Shown here in pieces: positions 1 through 12,944 of a stretch of DNA of 64,000 bases. The stretch is from the NCBI RefSeq assembly GCF_001640805.2, contig NC_066852.1:9780194-9844193 (forward strand). The letters are read 5' to 3'. The position numbers and the translations under genes are program-made. The notes under the pieces were generated by a model. That model was given only the letters and a program-made list of their open reading frames with translations. It was not told the origin of the DNA and made no database searches. The stretch comes from Lates calcarifer (lineage: Eukaryota > Chordata > Actinopteri > Centropomidae). The stretch's first letter is position 1. Each line of letters starts with the position of its first letter.

Positions 1-1887
1 GGATAGCAATAAAACGGTAAATTAAGCATGCTGAAGTGCTCCACGCTATTTGCAAAATATATGTATTTTAGGCCTTTCTAAGCATTTTTCAGAGGCTTTT
101 TTTTAATTAACCTGCTGCTACAAAGGAGTGCAGAATAACTGAAAAAGACTGAATGTTAAGACTTTTTATTGACATGGCCAGATGTTAGTATTGAAGGTTT
201 GCTCATATTATTAGGTCATAATAATCATATCTTATTTAAAACTATTTGAGACTAGCTTGTTGTTCATGGTCATTATCAATAATTCTGTTCTGCTGTCCGT
301 TCATCACTGTCAGCGATGACATGCAGAGTTAAAATTCTCACTTCAGAAGAATTTGTATCTTTCAAATAGGACAACTATGTTTTTCACAGAACGCAATTTT
401 AAGAAATCAGTGATAGCACTGTAGCAAATGAAAGGTTATTGTAAGTCAGAAATAGAGATTAATGGAGCACACAGTTAGCCTCGACAATAAGTATTTCTGG
501 TCCTAGACTAAAACTTTTTAATTAAGAGATATTATCATGAATATGTCCTTAGAGTAGAGTTAAACTTCGTTCCTTTGCTGGAAACAGTCATGTTTAGGAG
601 TGGCTAAAAATATAATTTTATTGATACCCATACAATGATCTCCCTAATCCCTCAGCAACATCCAGTCAGAGAATAATGTGTATTTGGTGAATCTGATGAA
701 TCTAGATATTCCACCAATTCTCTTCTTTTAGGTAGGCTGTGACTCAGCTGTTAACATGATGTTGTGCTCTATGTTTTGTGATTAGTCTTGGATTATATCT
801 GCATGACAGTTGGTCTATAGCTGACACTCTAGCAGCTCTCAGTGCAAGTATAAGATTTTCACAATCAACACCGGGGGCTTGATGGAACAGGATTAGCATT
901 AATCTGAGAAAAGAAAGAAAACAAAAGAAAAAATAATAATAAAAGAAACAAAAGTGATTTTGTAAACATTAAATTGTATATATATATTTAAATGTTTCTG
1001 GTCTATTTGCTTCCCTTGCTGCAAAGTGTAGAGGTAGTAGTACATGTTCACATGAAGGGAAGAAATTTTTCATGGAGCTTTCACTTTTCAGTGGTAAATA
1101 ACACTCTCACTTAAACTCTGTGCCTCTCCCAGTCATTATTGGTGCATAGTGCATCCAAAAAAAAGGTCTATGTAGGGCACAATACAACATGACATGACCA
1201 GTCAACTTGACTTTTATCTGATTCTTTGTGATAGATGGTAATTATCTGAACCCTCCAGTGCAAACATATGGAATTGTTCATTAATGGAACACAGTCAGTC
1301 TCATAAATCCTACAAATTAGATCTGATTCTGACTTGAATCTCAATACTCACTTGTAAATGTGTGCCCTTCTTCCTTCTGATGCACAGCGCTGTAACAGTA
1401 GTGTCTTCATCGCCTTACCATTATCCCTGTAACTACTGGCTCTGTTCAGTTCACACAAGATGTCCACACTAACAACTAACTGAGTTGTGTCCTTTGCTTA
1501 ACCTTTTCCCCAAGTGCATACTGTACTGTATGATAACAGATATAAAATATAGAGGGAGAGGGGGGAAGGTAATTAATTATCATGAGAAATATTTGATCTG
1601 TATTCCCACACTTGAGCAGGTTACTCTGTGTTAGTGCAATTTTGTCAATTGTAATGTAACTGAGACCAGGAGAATTAGACTTAAAATTCAAAATTGAAAC
1701 AGTTTAGATTTAGTGTAAACACATATTATCATAAAAGACATTTAAAATAAGCCAAAATATGAAAATTTCTACAAGCCCTAGCCAACCATTCTTACTCTCT
1801 TTCTTTTCAATGTTATTAAGGAATTCTAAACTTTTTTGACAACCTTTATCCTTTAACCACTTAATATTTGTATTTTCTTCTCAATAG
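1..1887 (+). other. vamp2 intron 1 or upstream DNA, no coding exon recognised
   Basis: AT-rich sequence lies before the first recognisable vamp2 exon. It carries a long pyrimidine/AT tract ending in a usable acceptor AG at 1886-1887. The first vamp2 exon should contribute only the first two bases of the start codon, because exon 2 opens with the G that completes ATG. An exon with so little coding sequence cannot be picked out here, and may lie left of the window. Short open frames such as 1476-1691 (minus) show no coding character. Confidence 0.6.
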
Positions 1888-3149
1888 GTCTGCCCCAGCC
1901 GCTGGAGCCCCTGCAGAGGGAGGGAATCAGCCCCCTCCCAACCTCACCAGCAACCGCCGTCTGCAACAGACACAGGCACAAGTGGATGAGGTGAGTTCAC
2001 ATCGTACGTCAAACAGAGTCATGTTGTCAGGCTCCGATGTAGACGTTGGTTTAGTGGTTTAAGCATCATCACCTACTGGATATTCAATCTTTTCTGCTTG
2101 CTCACAGACTGTACAAGTTTAAAACAGAAAAAATACAAATCTTTTATTGTTGGACTGACTAGTTGTTTGTGTAATGCTTAAAATCGTGGTTATGAAATCA
2201 TAACTACGCCAAGGTCCAGCTTCATCCTGTCAGACTCTCACAGAGGCATCCTTTCTCGATAGCTGATTACCTTACATGGCTGTGCGTGTCTTTCCCCAGG
2301 TGGTGGATATCATGCGTGTAAACGTGGATAAGGTCCTGGAGCGTGATCAGAAGCTGTCAGAACTGGACGACAGGGCTGATGCCCTGCAGGCTGGAGCCTC
2401 TCAGTTTGAGACCAGTGCTGCAAAACTGAAGAATAAATACTGGTGGAAGAATGCCAAGGTGAGGACATGCTTAAACTCAAATAGCAAACACATGTGCATA
2501 AAGGCTCCCTCAGACTATCCCACTGAGAGAAAACCAAAAAGGAAAGCCTCTAAAAATGTGTGGCTAGTCACTGTTGACTCTTTGCTCGGTAAGCTTAATT
2601 TTTTTGGGACATCCATATCATTGTGCCATTTGTTGGTTAGAAATTCTACATATACTATCTAGTATACAGATATAATAGGATGACACAATGGCATGTCATG
2701 TTAAAAATGACACCTTTGATTAAACAAATTTTTAAAATGTTAAAAATGTACTGCTATTCTGAACAACTTTTCCACTGACGACAGATGATGATTATCCTGG
2801 GTGTGATATGCGTGATTGTCCTCATCGTCATTATTGGTAAGAAAACTGTGTGTACATTGTGTGTACATAATTCTTCATTATCAATAGTAAAACTGTTCAA
2901 ATAATGTATTTCACATATTGTACACACATATACACAATACTGTGTCCCTGAATGGAAAACACATATTTTTGAAAACAAAATTGTATTCATTTTTAACACA
3001 TCTAAACATTTTTTTATTTTATTTTTTCAAAGTTGTTGGCAAATGCTTGCTTCAGTTGTCTGTTTTCTTTTCAGTACTTTGGACATTATGAATTAGACTT
3101 CATCACTTTTCCTCTCCTCTCTCTTTCTACAGTGTACTTCAGCACCTAA
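1888..3149 (+). CDS. vamp2: Vesicle-associated membrane protein 2 (synaptobrevin 2), exons 2-5
   Basis: This is the v-SNARE of synaptic and secretory vesicles, which pairs with syntaxin-1 and SNAP-25 to drive membrane fusion. Coding exons are 1888-1990, 2300-2458, 2785-2836 and 3133-3149, all with GT-AG borders and matching phases; with the split ATG they give 110 aa, a usual teleost VAMP2 length. Seen in the translation: a short Pro/Ala/Gly-rich N-terminus; the SNARE motif from [16 protein letters not shown] (about residue 20) to the KYWWKN juxtamembrane segment near 87; the central zero-layer Arg at residue 50 in VLERDQKL; and a C-terminal anchor (about 89-108) ending YFST. VAMP1 is the main alternative. 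The N-terminus, the juxtamembrane segment and the nearby kdm6b/tmem88/nlgn2 favour VAMP2. The first exon is missing from this model. Confidence 0.92.
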
Positions 3150-5892
3150 GAAGAGTTGGTCCTACCCCAGTCTGATCCCAGCTTCCTTGCTACAAAACAA
3201 CCCCACAAATTGATGACAAAATTAACCACAGATAATTAGTTTATTATATATATATAAATATATATATCTCCCCGATTAGCCTCGATATAACACCCCTAAA
3301 CCCTTCAGGGCCCCATGGCTCCCCCACTTCCACCACCTCCCCTCTGGACCCCTGTCAATATTTGTCCTGTGAGTGTGTGGCCCTGTCTCCTTTCTGGGTA
3401 CTCTTGGCTTTTCTAACCTGCCATACTGAGAACCAAACACTTGTGACGATGCAACAACAGAAAAGGAAACAACGATTGGCGATAATTGTTACATAACTGA
3501 TATATATAGTTCTTTGTAGAGTTTTATTCTGATATATACTGTTTTGTAGGTGTGTGTGCGTGTGTGTGTGCATTTTGTATTTTTTAATTTTTGTATTAAT
3601 TTTACGTATGCTTCAGCGTTAACTACTGCCTATTAATCAAAGTGTGTATCTTGCATGTTCTCATCATCTGTCTGTCCCCGGCTTACTCTCTCTTTTTGGT
3701 GTATTTTTGCACAGTGGAGTCAGTCTCCATTTAACTGATGAAATACTAATTCATTTTCAAATTCATCTCATGTCCACTAATACAGTTCAAAATAAGCCAG
3801 AGGACTAAAACTTAAAAAAAAATCAAGTTACAGAAATTGGAGGGAGACAAAACTGCCCTTAAAACTCCCCAGGTTACTGCTACTTCATCTTCTGATTTTT
3901 ATAACTTGATGCCATCAAAAATTCAAGTCTTAGCTTCCTTTATGGCTTTCTGAGAGAGTTCTCACTGATATTGATCCACCATACAAATAATGCATGAATT
4001 GTTAAACTAATCCCCAGTAATCATCACTCCCATTCCTTTCCATCTAACCCTCCCCATTATCTCGGTGTCACTTCTTTGATAACATCTGTAATAACTTTCA
4101 TCTCATGTCTCTTTAACACCACAGCCATCCTCTGTTTCTCAGCATGCTTGAACACCTCAATTTCTTCAAATAATTTCAAAACTGCCATAGTACAGTTGGA
4201 CCAATGTCTGTAGATGTTTCTTTTTTTATTTAAATATTAACGTAGTGTCTTATTTCGAAAACATTCCTTCATTGCAGTCTAGTGCAAATGCTCTTACTGT
4301 AGCACATGTAAGTGTAAGTATCTTTAAAAAATATACATGCGATGAAACTTGTGTCGAAAACGTTGGTCATACAAACAATAGGAGAAAATAGTAATAGTCA
4401 GTAGGTGTAAGGGTTAGTTTTGGATAGACAGGATTAGACTTTGAGTCTGTCCAAATTATTAAGAATTTTTTTGTAATATCAGTGATGTTATCTTAACATT
4501 ACACTTGCAGTATACTGTGGAGATGTCATTAATGTCAAACTGTGGATATGGGCTTGCAAAACAATTCTAATGCCAGATAAAATGGGGCCGTTGCGTAAAG
4601 TGACAGTTGATTGAGTTATAAAACAAAGGTTAATTCTCACTGGCCCGTTACTGACACTGAAAAGCCTTAGTCTCCAGTCACTTCTCTTAGTTACTGTAGA
4701 ATATTTCCAGTCAAACACACCCTCACACTTTTAGTTTGTGTAGGGGGTTAGTGGCTGACTGCAGAAAAAGGAAATCTGTTTAAAATGCACAAACAACCTT
4801 GTTTTTGATGGCGCTGTCTGGCTGGTCAATAGCCTGGCCAAAGAAGATCCTCCTGCAGCAAAACCTCTCCACATGAAGAGCACATATTTAAAAAAGAAAG
4901 ACAATTCAGCCTTATTTGCAAACCCAGGAACAGGGACAGAGGCTAATGAGGAAAATGTCAAATTCACAGCTGAATTTTAGTTCAGCAGTATGCTAACTTT
5001 GGGGTAGGTTAGTGACATGAGAAGCAATTATTCAAAAAAAAAAAAAAAAAAGTAGCATTCCTAAGAAGAGTGTTTTGCTAGTGTAGTGGTTCTGGCTCAG
5101 TGTTTCTCCCTATAGTGAAGGCCTTTTTTCTTTTTTTAAAAATAATAGATTCTATTTTTTATTATAGTATATTTTTGTGTGAAACAGACAGGTAAAGAGG
5201 AAGTGTGCAATCAGTACTATTGCTATGCTGCCAACAGCAGTAAGCTCCTCTTTACCTCTGTCTGGTGTGTTTTTTGTAATTCAGCTCCATGCGTTATACA
5301 CTGCCAAGCAACAAGGGAGAGGCTTCTATTGTTATTGCAGTTATTTGTTTTATTGGTGCCCTCACTGGTTTGGTCTTGACTATTCTTTTATTCTTTGTTT
5401 GGAATCTACTCATGTGTATACTACCCTTTTGGCTACTTTGTGAGCAGGAGAGCAGGGCAATATGATGCACACTTGGTTTTTAATGCCCTGTCAAACTAAG
5501 GCCTTGATGGAAAATTCCTTAAAACTGGGTGAGGTATATTTAGGGATTGAAAATCATTTTACTTTAAACCTCACAAGGTCTTTATTTACAGGTGTGCTGG
5601 CCTGCATTAATAAGTGCTTAACAGGAAGCAACTCAGCTCCTGCTTTGCTGCCACTGATGCCATTGTCAACAACCCTTAAGCTGTCAGAGCTTTGGCTACA
5701 GTCACTAGAAAGGCTATAGAGACCACAAAACCATCTGCAATATTCCAAATTAAGTGTGTGTGAAGCCTTGGTAGCCTTGTCTGATTTCAGCATGACTCTT
5801 TATCTTCTCCACAAGCTGAGTAGACCAACCTACCCCCCTTTGCTCAACTCACTGATTCAGAATCCCAGTGTGTCTGTGTGTGTGCCGGTGCA

Positions 5893-5925
<33 letters not shown>

Positions 5926-8160
5926 GAATAGCTCTGTCTTGGGAATATCCCTAGTTTATCCTGACAGATTAGGCTGCTTAAATCTCAGAGTGAGGGCATG
6001 TTGTTTCCTTGACCACTGAAGTACACAAGCAGAGAGGTTTCAGATCTGTCGGCCAGTCCTCTTAGGAAGGACCCCAACCTCAACAAAACCCACTCCCCCC
6101 TACCCCCCTACATGTTTTCCTCTAAATAGAGCAAAAGTAGACTGCAGAAGATTACCAAAGACCAGATTCCCATGCTTACGCTGCCAACTGCCATCAAAAA
6201 CAAGTGAAGAGAAACAGGTTATTCAAACTGTCCCTAGTCTGTTTTAAATAGCTTATGCCCTTATCGTATCTATCCATGATTACAGGACCTTTTAACTAGT
6301 ACACACTATTTATATGGTGTGTCAGTCTGGCTTGTGAGTGTGCCATTCTAACATATGCAAGTTAAACCAAAACATAGGGACCGCATGCTTCAAATCTCAA
6401 ATACAGTCTCCCCACCATGTCTACCCAGGTCTGAAGAGCTTCTTTAATCTGTAACACGTTTTTAGACACATGATCCTGTAACGAATAATAGCACAACTTA
6501 TTTTTTTTCTGTCTCCATAGTGCTGCCAAGTTTTAAAATGAAAAGACATATAAACAAACTATAGTTATTAGACAGAAATCAAGAAAATGTTATAAAAAAA
6601 TCTGCATTGTTTGGTGTCGTAATATGGGGGTGTTTTGGGGGGTAGGGGGTCCTATATCCTCAGGTTTAAGGTATTAGCAATTTACCAAAATATATATGAA
6701 GACAAAAACTATATTAGCAAACTGTAAAATTGGGTATTTTGGCAATAGAAAATCATTATAGGGTTACAAATGTGGTCCTTTTAGCCATCCTGCAGGAGTT
6801 AACCACACAGTGGACTGAAGTGAAATAACACTACTGATTGGGGTAGGACTTCTGTGTTATCCATGAATCCAGTTGTTGTCCTGTGAGTGCTCAACCAATT
6901 TGATCACAATGGTGAAAATGAAGTGAGTGCTCTCTTTTTCTGTTGCTTTATTGTCTGTATGAAAAGCAGTGCGCATATATTTTAACACCGTGGCACTTTT
7001 TCTGTTGTGAGTCATCGATTTTGCTGGGATGGGAACATGGTTCGATGGAGAATATTGTCTTAAGTCAACCTCATGAATTGTTCAGCGATCTCAATGTTGC
7101 GTTCCAGTCATTTGGGGGTGGTCTGAAACACAAAGTTGCATGGGAAAAAGCATTCAGACCAACTTCCAGGTTTGAATCACAACTGATGAACTTGGAATTC
7201 AAACTTGGAAGGAACCAAGCAGAAAGAAAGAGACCAACAGAAGATCCAAACTTTAAACAAAGCGTTGTGTGATATGTACAGAGCGAGGAATGTTCCCCAA
7301 CGCTTACTGCCACCCCCAAATGGGTTGAACGCAGCAACAGGAGGGAACCTTTTGAGTCTCTGAATGTTCACTGGATGGCTATAAATATACAATATTCAAC
7401 TTAATATATGTTAACATGTTTTATTTTGAACCAAATATTGTGTTTTTCTTTTGCATCAATTTAGTAATAACTCCAGATGTCACTGACTTGTTTGTGTGTA
7501 AGCACTGATGGGTAAAGGTAAAGAAAATGGGAAGCTAATGGGGAAAAAAAGTATTTTTACCTTCAATTGTCCAGAATGCTTAGAATGATTCTACAGTTTA
7601 CATCAGATTGCTGTTTGTATCTACAAGATATATTTTTTGTTTAAATCTTTTTATTTTTGAGATTTTGATTTTGATTTCTCTGTGGGACTGGGGGTTTCTG
7701 GGATGAGGGTCCATATTGCCCCTGTTCATCTGGCCTTACAGGAGGGACAGGACTGGAGGATCATGGGCAATGTGCTCAGTTCTATTTCATTTCTTTTTCT
7801 TTTCCTTTGCTTTTATTTATTGATAGATTTATTGTGCTGTCATTTGGTATGGGATTAGAAACTAAACAAGGTTGACTCAACGTAAAGGAGAGGAGACTGA
7901 ATGAAAAACTAAAGTACATAAAATAATTGTAGTGTAAATCTATCAATGTCTTATTATATTGATGAACATCATGAAATATATGTATATTGGAAAAACAGTA
8001 TCTATGACAACTTGTACTTTTGTGTGTGCTTCATGTGCTTTGTGGGTGTGCAACAATGGGCAGATGCAATTTTGACTGCAATTCTGGGACCTTATCTGAC
8101 CTGTATGAATAAGCATAAATTTATTATCAATACAAAGATAAACCTCTTTCCTTAATTTAT
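3150..8160 (+). other. vamp2 3' UTR grading into intergenic DNA
   Basis: No coding exon is recognisable here. The first part is certainly vamp2 3' UTR, but I could not choose its end: no canonical AATAAA stands out soon after the stop, and AT-rich stretches near 3240-3270 and 8110-8150 are only weak candidates. The stretch has a (TG)n run at about 5895-5922, an A-run near 5035-5052 and many short open frames. The longest of these (6943-7272) has no recognisable domain, splice context or family resemblance. Confidence 0.5.
5894..5922. repeat. (TG)n microsatellite
   Basis: An uninterrupted TG dinucleotide run of about 14 units, preceded by a degraded TG-rich stretch from about 5870. It lies in noncoding DNA downstream of vamp2. 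Confidence 0.9.
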
Positions 8161-11100
8161 CTTGGTTACATGTTAGTGTGCTTCAAAAATACACAGGGAC
8201 TTGGAACCATACAGTACAAATGCACATTTCTGTAGGCCCAAGTTACTTCACACAGTCATGAACAGAGTCAGTCATTATCTTCCACACCCTGAACACACAC
8301 AGAGACACCACTTACATCTACTCATTATATCTGCAAACAGATGGTATGTGCACTTTGTCCTGTCTCTCTGCTGTTAAAACTATAATCCCCTTTCTGAGCG
8401 TATGATGAACCATCATGTGCTGGAAGTCATGACAACAATGAAACTTAAAGTCACATCGAAATCTACACGGCACACAAAATAGATTAATTCAAATGGTGTG
8501 TGTCTGTGTGTCATCTGCATGTGTACCTATGATTTACACATCACTGTTTACTCAACAGTGCAGATCCCACAGAGAAACATTAAACCTCTAATGCAGGCCA
8601 CACAGCACACTCAGGCTAAATGCAGTGATATACTGGGTACAGCAGCCAGAATTACACCACATTCTGTGACTCATCAACTTTGACCGGGTTTGAAATTTCT
8701 GCCATATTGTCACTGCAAATGTTATGTAATCATGTACATACATACTGTAGTTTGATGGGTGTTAGCAAAAATGGTTCCTTTGTAGTATTTAATATATATA
8801 ATTGCTGGTTTAGGACAAATTGAAAACCCTTTAATGACTTATTAACATTTATACCTGCATACAGGATGACTAAGTAGAAAGTTGGAAGCACAAAATAATA
8901 TGTATAACTACAGACTTGATAGAGGCTTCTCCAAAGAATTTAAGTGCCAGCAAGTGTCATGCTGGAGAATTTTCCACAACCTGTAAAGCCAATATTTGTT
9001 GTTAATGGATTATTAGGTTACTGAAATAGTGAAATACTGAAAATTGACTCTTATCAGAAAAAAGCACCAAAACTCGCTGTTCAAAATTCATGAAATGACA
9101 CAAACTCATTTTAAAACTTAAACTCGTGGATTATAGCAGTAGTATATTCTGCGGTCGTGAAGCAGTACCAGAAAAAAGCTTTAAACCAGTGAGAGTCACT
9201 TCCGGCGACTTTTATTTTGAAGTACGGAAGGAGGCTCCTATCCAAAACCTCAAAACTACTGTTTCCTGTTTTTATTTTTTTTAAATCTTCAGTTCCCAGT
9301 GCATACATATCATGCAACCTGTCAGTTATAGTCTGCCTTGTCCTAAAAACACTAGTAAAACAAGGACGGGTTCATCCAGCGCTTTATAAGCGATTTTTCG
9401 TGCCTGGTGTAAAACAGCTGAGACAGTGCAGCGCTGGCATTTCTCTCATTTAATTTCTTTATTTGCTTTGTCATCACAGAACACATTTCCCACCGCCTGT
9501 CTGTGTCCACCGACTGACTAACTGACTGATCTAGCTTCAAATCTGATCGTTTGTCGGTCACACACCGGACTACCGTGCTGGTGGTGTACAAAATGAGATT
9601 AGCAGAAGCCTAATAAGCTGCTGTCACTATGAAACCGTCGGTGTGTGGTTATGTGACACACTGCTATGAGTGGAAATACAGGGCTGGTTATGACGGGGAA
9701 AGGGTTTGTCCACAACAAACAAAAGCGAACAGGGACTGAAAACACAGTGAAGTCAAATGAGTCTACCTTCAACACGGAAGCTCCACCGTCCAAGATGTAG
9801 TTTCATGTTTCTACCACCAGGTGTCACCATGACAACTGTAGGTTTCAGCATGGACATATTCATGTTGTGGTTCCACAGACACAAAAATGTCTGTCAGTAT
9901 ACATAATATACCTTCACTGCATATAACCAGTCATATGATAAATTATGAGCAAGATTTTTATGTAAAAGAAATCCACACTATAATGCCATATACAGTCCCA
10001 TTTGCGTTGAGTGTTTCATTTTAGACATTTCTACAAAATGCAAAAGACAACAAACAAGAATACAGAATTTTTAACACTGTAGGTTTGTACCAAAGATGAG
10101 AACTGAACATTTTTTGAACACATTTTTTTTTTCATTCATATCAATAGATTGAAATAGTAGTTCAGCTGCTATTAGATCTGTTAGCATTATGTATCATGGG
10201 GAGTACATAGAGTATACAGTAAACAGGGTGGGAAGAGCATCATCTATATTTATATGTTGCTATTTTTACGCGTTTGCAAGTCGCAGCTGTAACAATTCCT
10301 TTTCTCTGACCTCAAAATTTTGGCCAGTTACTCAACCATAGAGTCATGCATATGAGTCTGTCTGAAATTTCCACTGTGCTTTTGATTTTTGAAAATACAC
10401 AGCATATTTGTCTATTCCTTTAGAAAAAAGAGTGTCATTCCGGCTTCATTCTTGTTTCCACTGAGGGAGGAATAGATTGTTTTCTAGCAGTGATATTCTC
10501 ATTACCTTCCTCTGACTTACTGGCAAATGATGATGTGTCTCCTGAACATTTGCCATGAAAAATGAGCGAGGGCGCACAGCACAAAGTGCGATATTGTACT
10601 GCTTAATTTTAGCTTTTGTTAGACAAACACATCCATCCACAGTGTGTTAGGGTCCTTATTATAAGATGTCACTTGAATGCAACGTCCTGTTAACGCCAAA
10701 TGAGGTGCTATGAGCTTTCAAGCACAGCACAATGCACAGTATCACTTTGTCTCATGAAGAGCACAATGAAGTATATCCAGGAAAAAGCTATCATGCCTTA
10801 CTGACTCCTTCCTTTAAACCCGAGAGGAGCAGACGACTGATGACAAATGGTCTCTCATACATAAAGTTGGGAACCTTCTAGTAACTGACTCCAACTGACT
10901 CTTGTCGGATTTATTTGATTAAAAGCAGGACACTATCATTTCTAGTCAAATCTTTATCTCTGTGCATGTGTTTCTATTTATTGCTGAGGTCATGTGAGAT
11001 CTGGCCCTACTGTACTGCACTGCATAATTGGAAGACTGATCTTTTTTTAAACTGTGGATAGTGTATTTGAGAGGAACCACAATTACAGAGAACAGATGGG

Positions 11101-12750
11101 TCTGCCACTGTTATGAAGTCATTAGTTTGGGTCTGTCACCTTCTCAGATGGATTCACACAACTGCACACATTCATTTTCATTCTGTTTTCCCCCTCTCCA
11201 GTGGAGCGTCGCATTAGACAGTGTTTTTATAAATCTAAGAGATTATCTCGGACATAATAGAAGAGTAATTTGCAGAGGGAATGTGTGGATTAATAATACA
11301 GTCATGTGTTGGCTCAGGGAGGCATGAACATGACCTTATTCCAGGGTGCATTCAAAAACAGCTTTTCACTTTGTTAAGCTGTCTTTCTGTCAGATCGCTT
11401 TAAGTTTGTTTTCCATTTTTCTGATTTATCCAGCCCTTTCTCTCTTTACCCATCCATCTACCCCCACTCATCAGTCATACCCTCCCCCGCTACTGTTCCC
11501 TTTGACTCTCCAAAAGGAATGCACATCCAGCTTGAAGGATTCGTTCTGAGTTATTGCAGAAACTTACACCCTTGGCTCGGATCCCTGCTGAGTGTAAGGG
11601 TCACTGTTACTCCTACACATAATGGAAATGGCTGTGCAGTTGTGCACAGTCAGACACCGTCTGCCCCCCCCCAGCAAACTCTGCACGTCATTGCATTCCT
11701 GCTTCTGCTGCCTCTTATCAGGACTTTGGCTTAACACAAACACAGCACAGCAGGACCAGGGAATGCTCATTTCTCTAGCTCTGCATGAGCACCAAAACTG
11801 TCAAAGTTCTCAAGTCTTTATTAGTGGCACCAAAACTAGTTCAAGCAGGCAAATGAGGGTGTGACTAAAAGAGCTTAAGTCATGTACCACATGCAGCTGG
11901 AAACACAATCTCTTTGTGGAAACTGTGCTATGTGCTTTTATAGGCTGTCCATCCTGCTTGCTCCAGACTTTGATCAAGGTGTTGCAGCTCTGTTGTCCAT
12001 AAAAGCGACTGATTTTATAGCATTATTGAAACAGCATCCCCTCCATAGGCCTCAGTGACGTGGGCCAGAGGGTTGGCTCATCAGCATATCCTAACAGAGA
12101 AAGGATACTCCCCCCCTCAAGAGTGTTATTCTTGCCTGGATTGTGGGACAAAAAGACGCTCTCTGGCTCAGATGTTATGGAGCCAAAGGAGCCCTGGGGC
12201 TTAGGGAAATACGGTGAGAGGGAAGAGGTAATTTGTTTTATGACACTTTATTACTCTGGTCCTTTTGGATCCTGTGTATTTTTTGTTTAAACTAGATGAT
12301 TAGAGTTAATAACTTTCTTTAAAAAAAAAGATTGTGTTAAGAAAATTAAAGGTCTCAAATGTTGGTGTGGAATGTAGAAATTTATGGCCCTACTTGTTGA
12401 GTGCTATAGTCCCTAGAGCCTTAGGCTCAGCCCCCACCTGTGCACCCTGCATAATGATCAGCCAGACATTAATGGCCCTCCAAATCAAATTTCAAGCTTC
12501 TTTCACCTTAAATTTCAACCCTGTGAAGAACCAGAAACATCTGCTGTAAGAAGACACGCTCTTCTGAATGTTTTCTGAAAGCCTCAGTCACAACCTCTGA
12601 TACTTCTCCAAACTGCCCTTCTTTCCTAGATCCCCCCTCCGTTATATTGGGCCCAGTGTTGTTCTAGAAAGAACATCTGGCTCTAATTAGAGCCTTCTCC
12701 TCCCTCCCTCCCCACTCACGTCATCCCCCCCTCATGGCTCTTTCTCACCG
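8161..12750. other. Intergenic region between vamp2 and pcolce
   Basis: No gene is supportable. The most structured part is about 9190-9800, where CpGs are commoner than in the surroundings and an ETS-like CTTCCGG (near 9200) sits beside other GGAA elements. It could be a promoter or CpG-rich enhancer, but no exon can be attached to it. The rest has scattered short open frames (for example 11061-11327 and 11346-11549) without splice or domain support, and pyrimidine-rich DNA near 11400-11520 and 12690-12900. Confidence 0.5.
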
Positions 12751-12944
12751 CTGTTGTCCTTACAGCATCTCTGTCTGTCTCTCTATCCATTCTCGAACTC
12801 TCTTCCTCCCCACTCATTCATTCTCTCCGCCCATCCCACGTTAGCAGCCTCTTCCTCCTCCCCCCCTTGTCTTTCACCTCTTGCCTCCTGCTACCATCTC
12901 CCTTTTCTGCAACAGTCTGCTTTGCTTTGTGTGCACACGGCATC
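12600..12944 (+). promoter_or_regulatory. pcolce 5' flank and 5' UTR, pyrimidine-rich
   Basis: The 350 bases before the pcolce start are strongly C/T-rich, with many CTCTC and CCTCC runs, and no clear TATA box near a plausible start. Transcription probably begins in this stretch, because the start codon lies in the first recognised exon just downstream. The exact start site cannot be read from sequence. Confidence 0.35.

Noticed and set aside
6943..7272. 109-codon plus-strand open frame downstream of vamp2
   Set aside because: No recognisable family, no splice sites tying it to other exons, and composition like the surrounding noncoding DNA.
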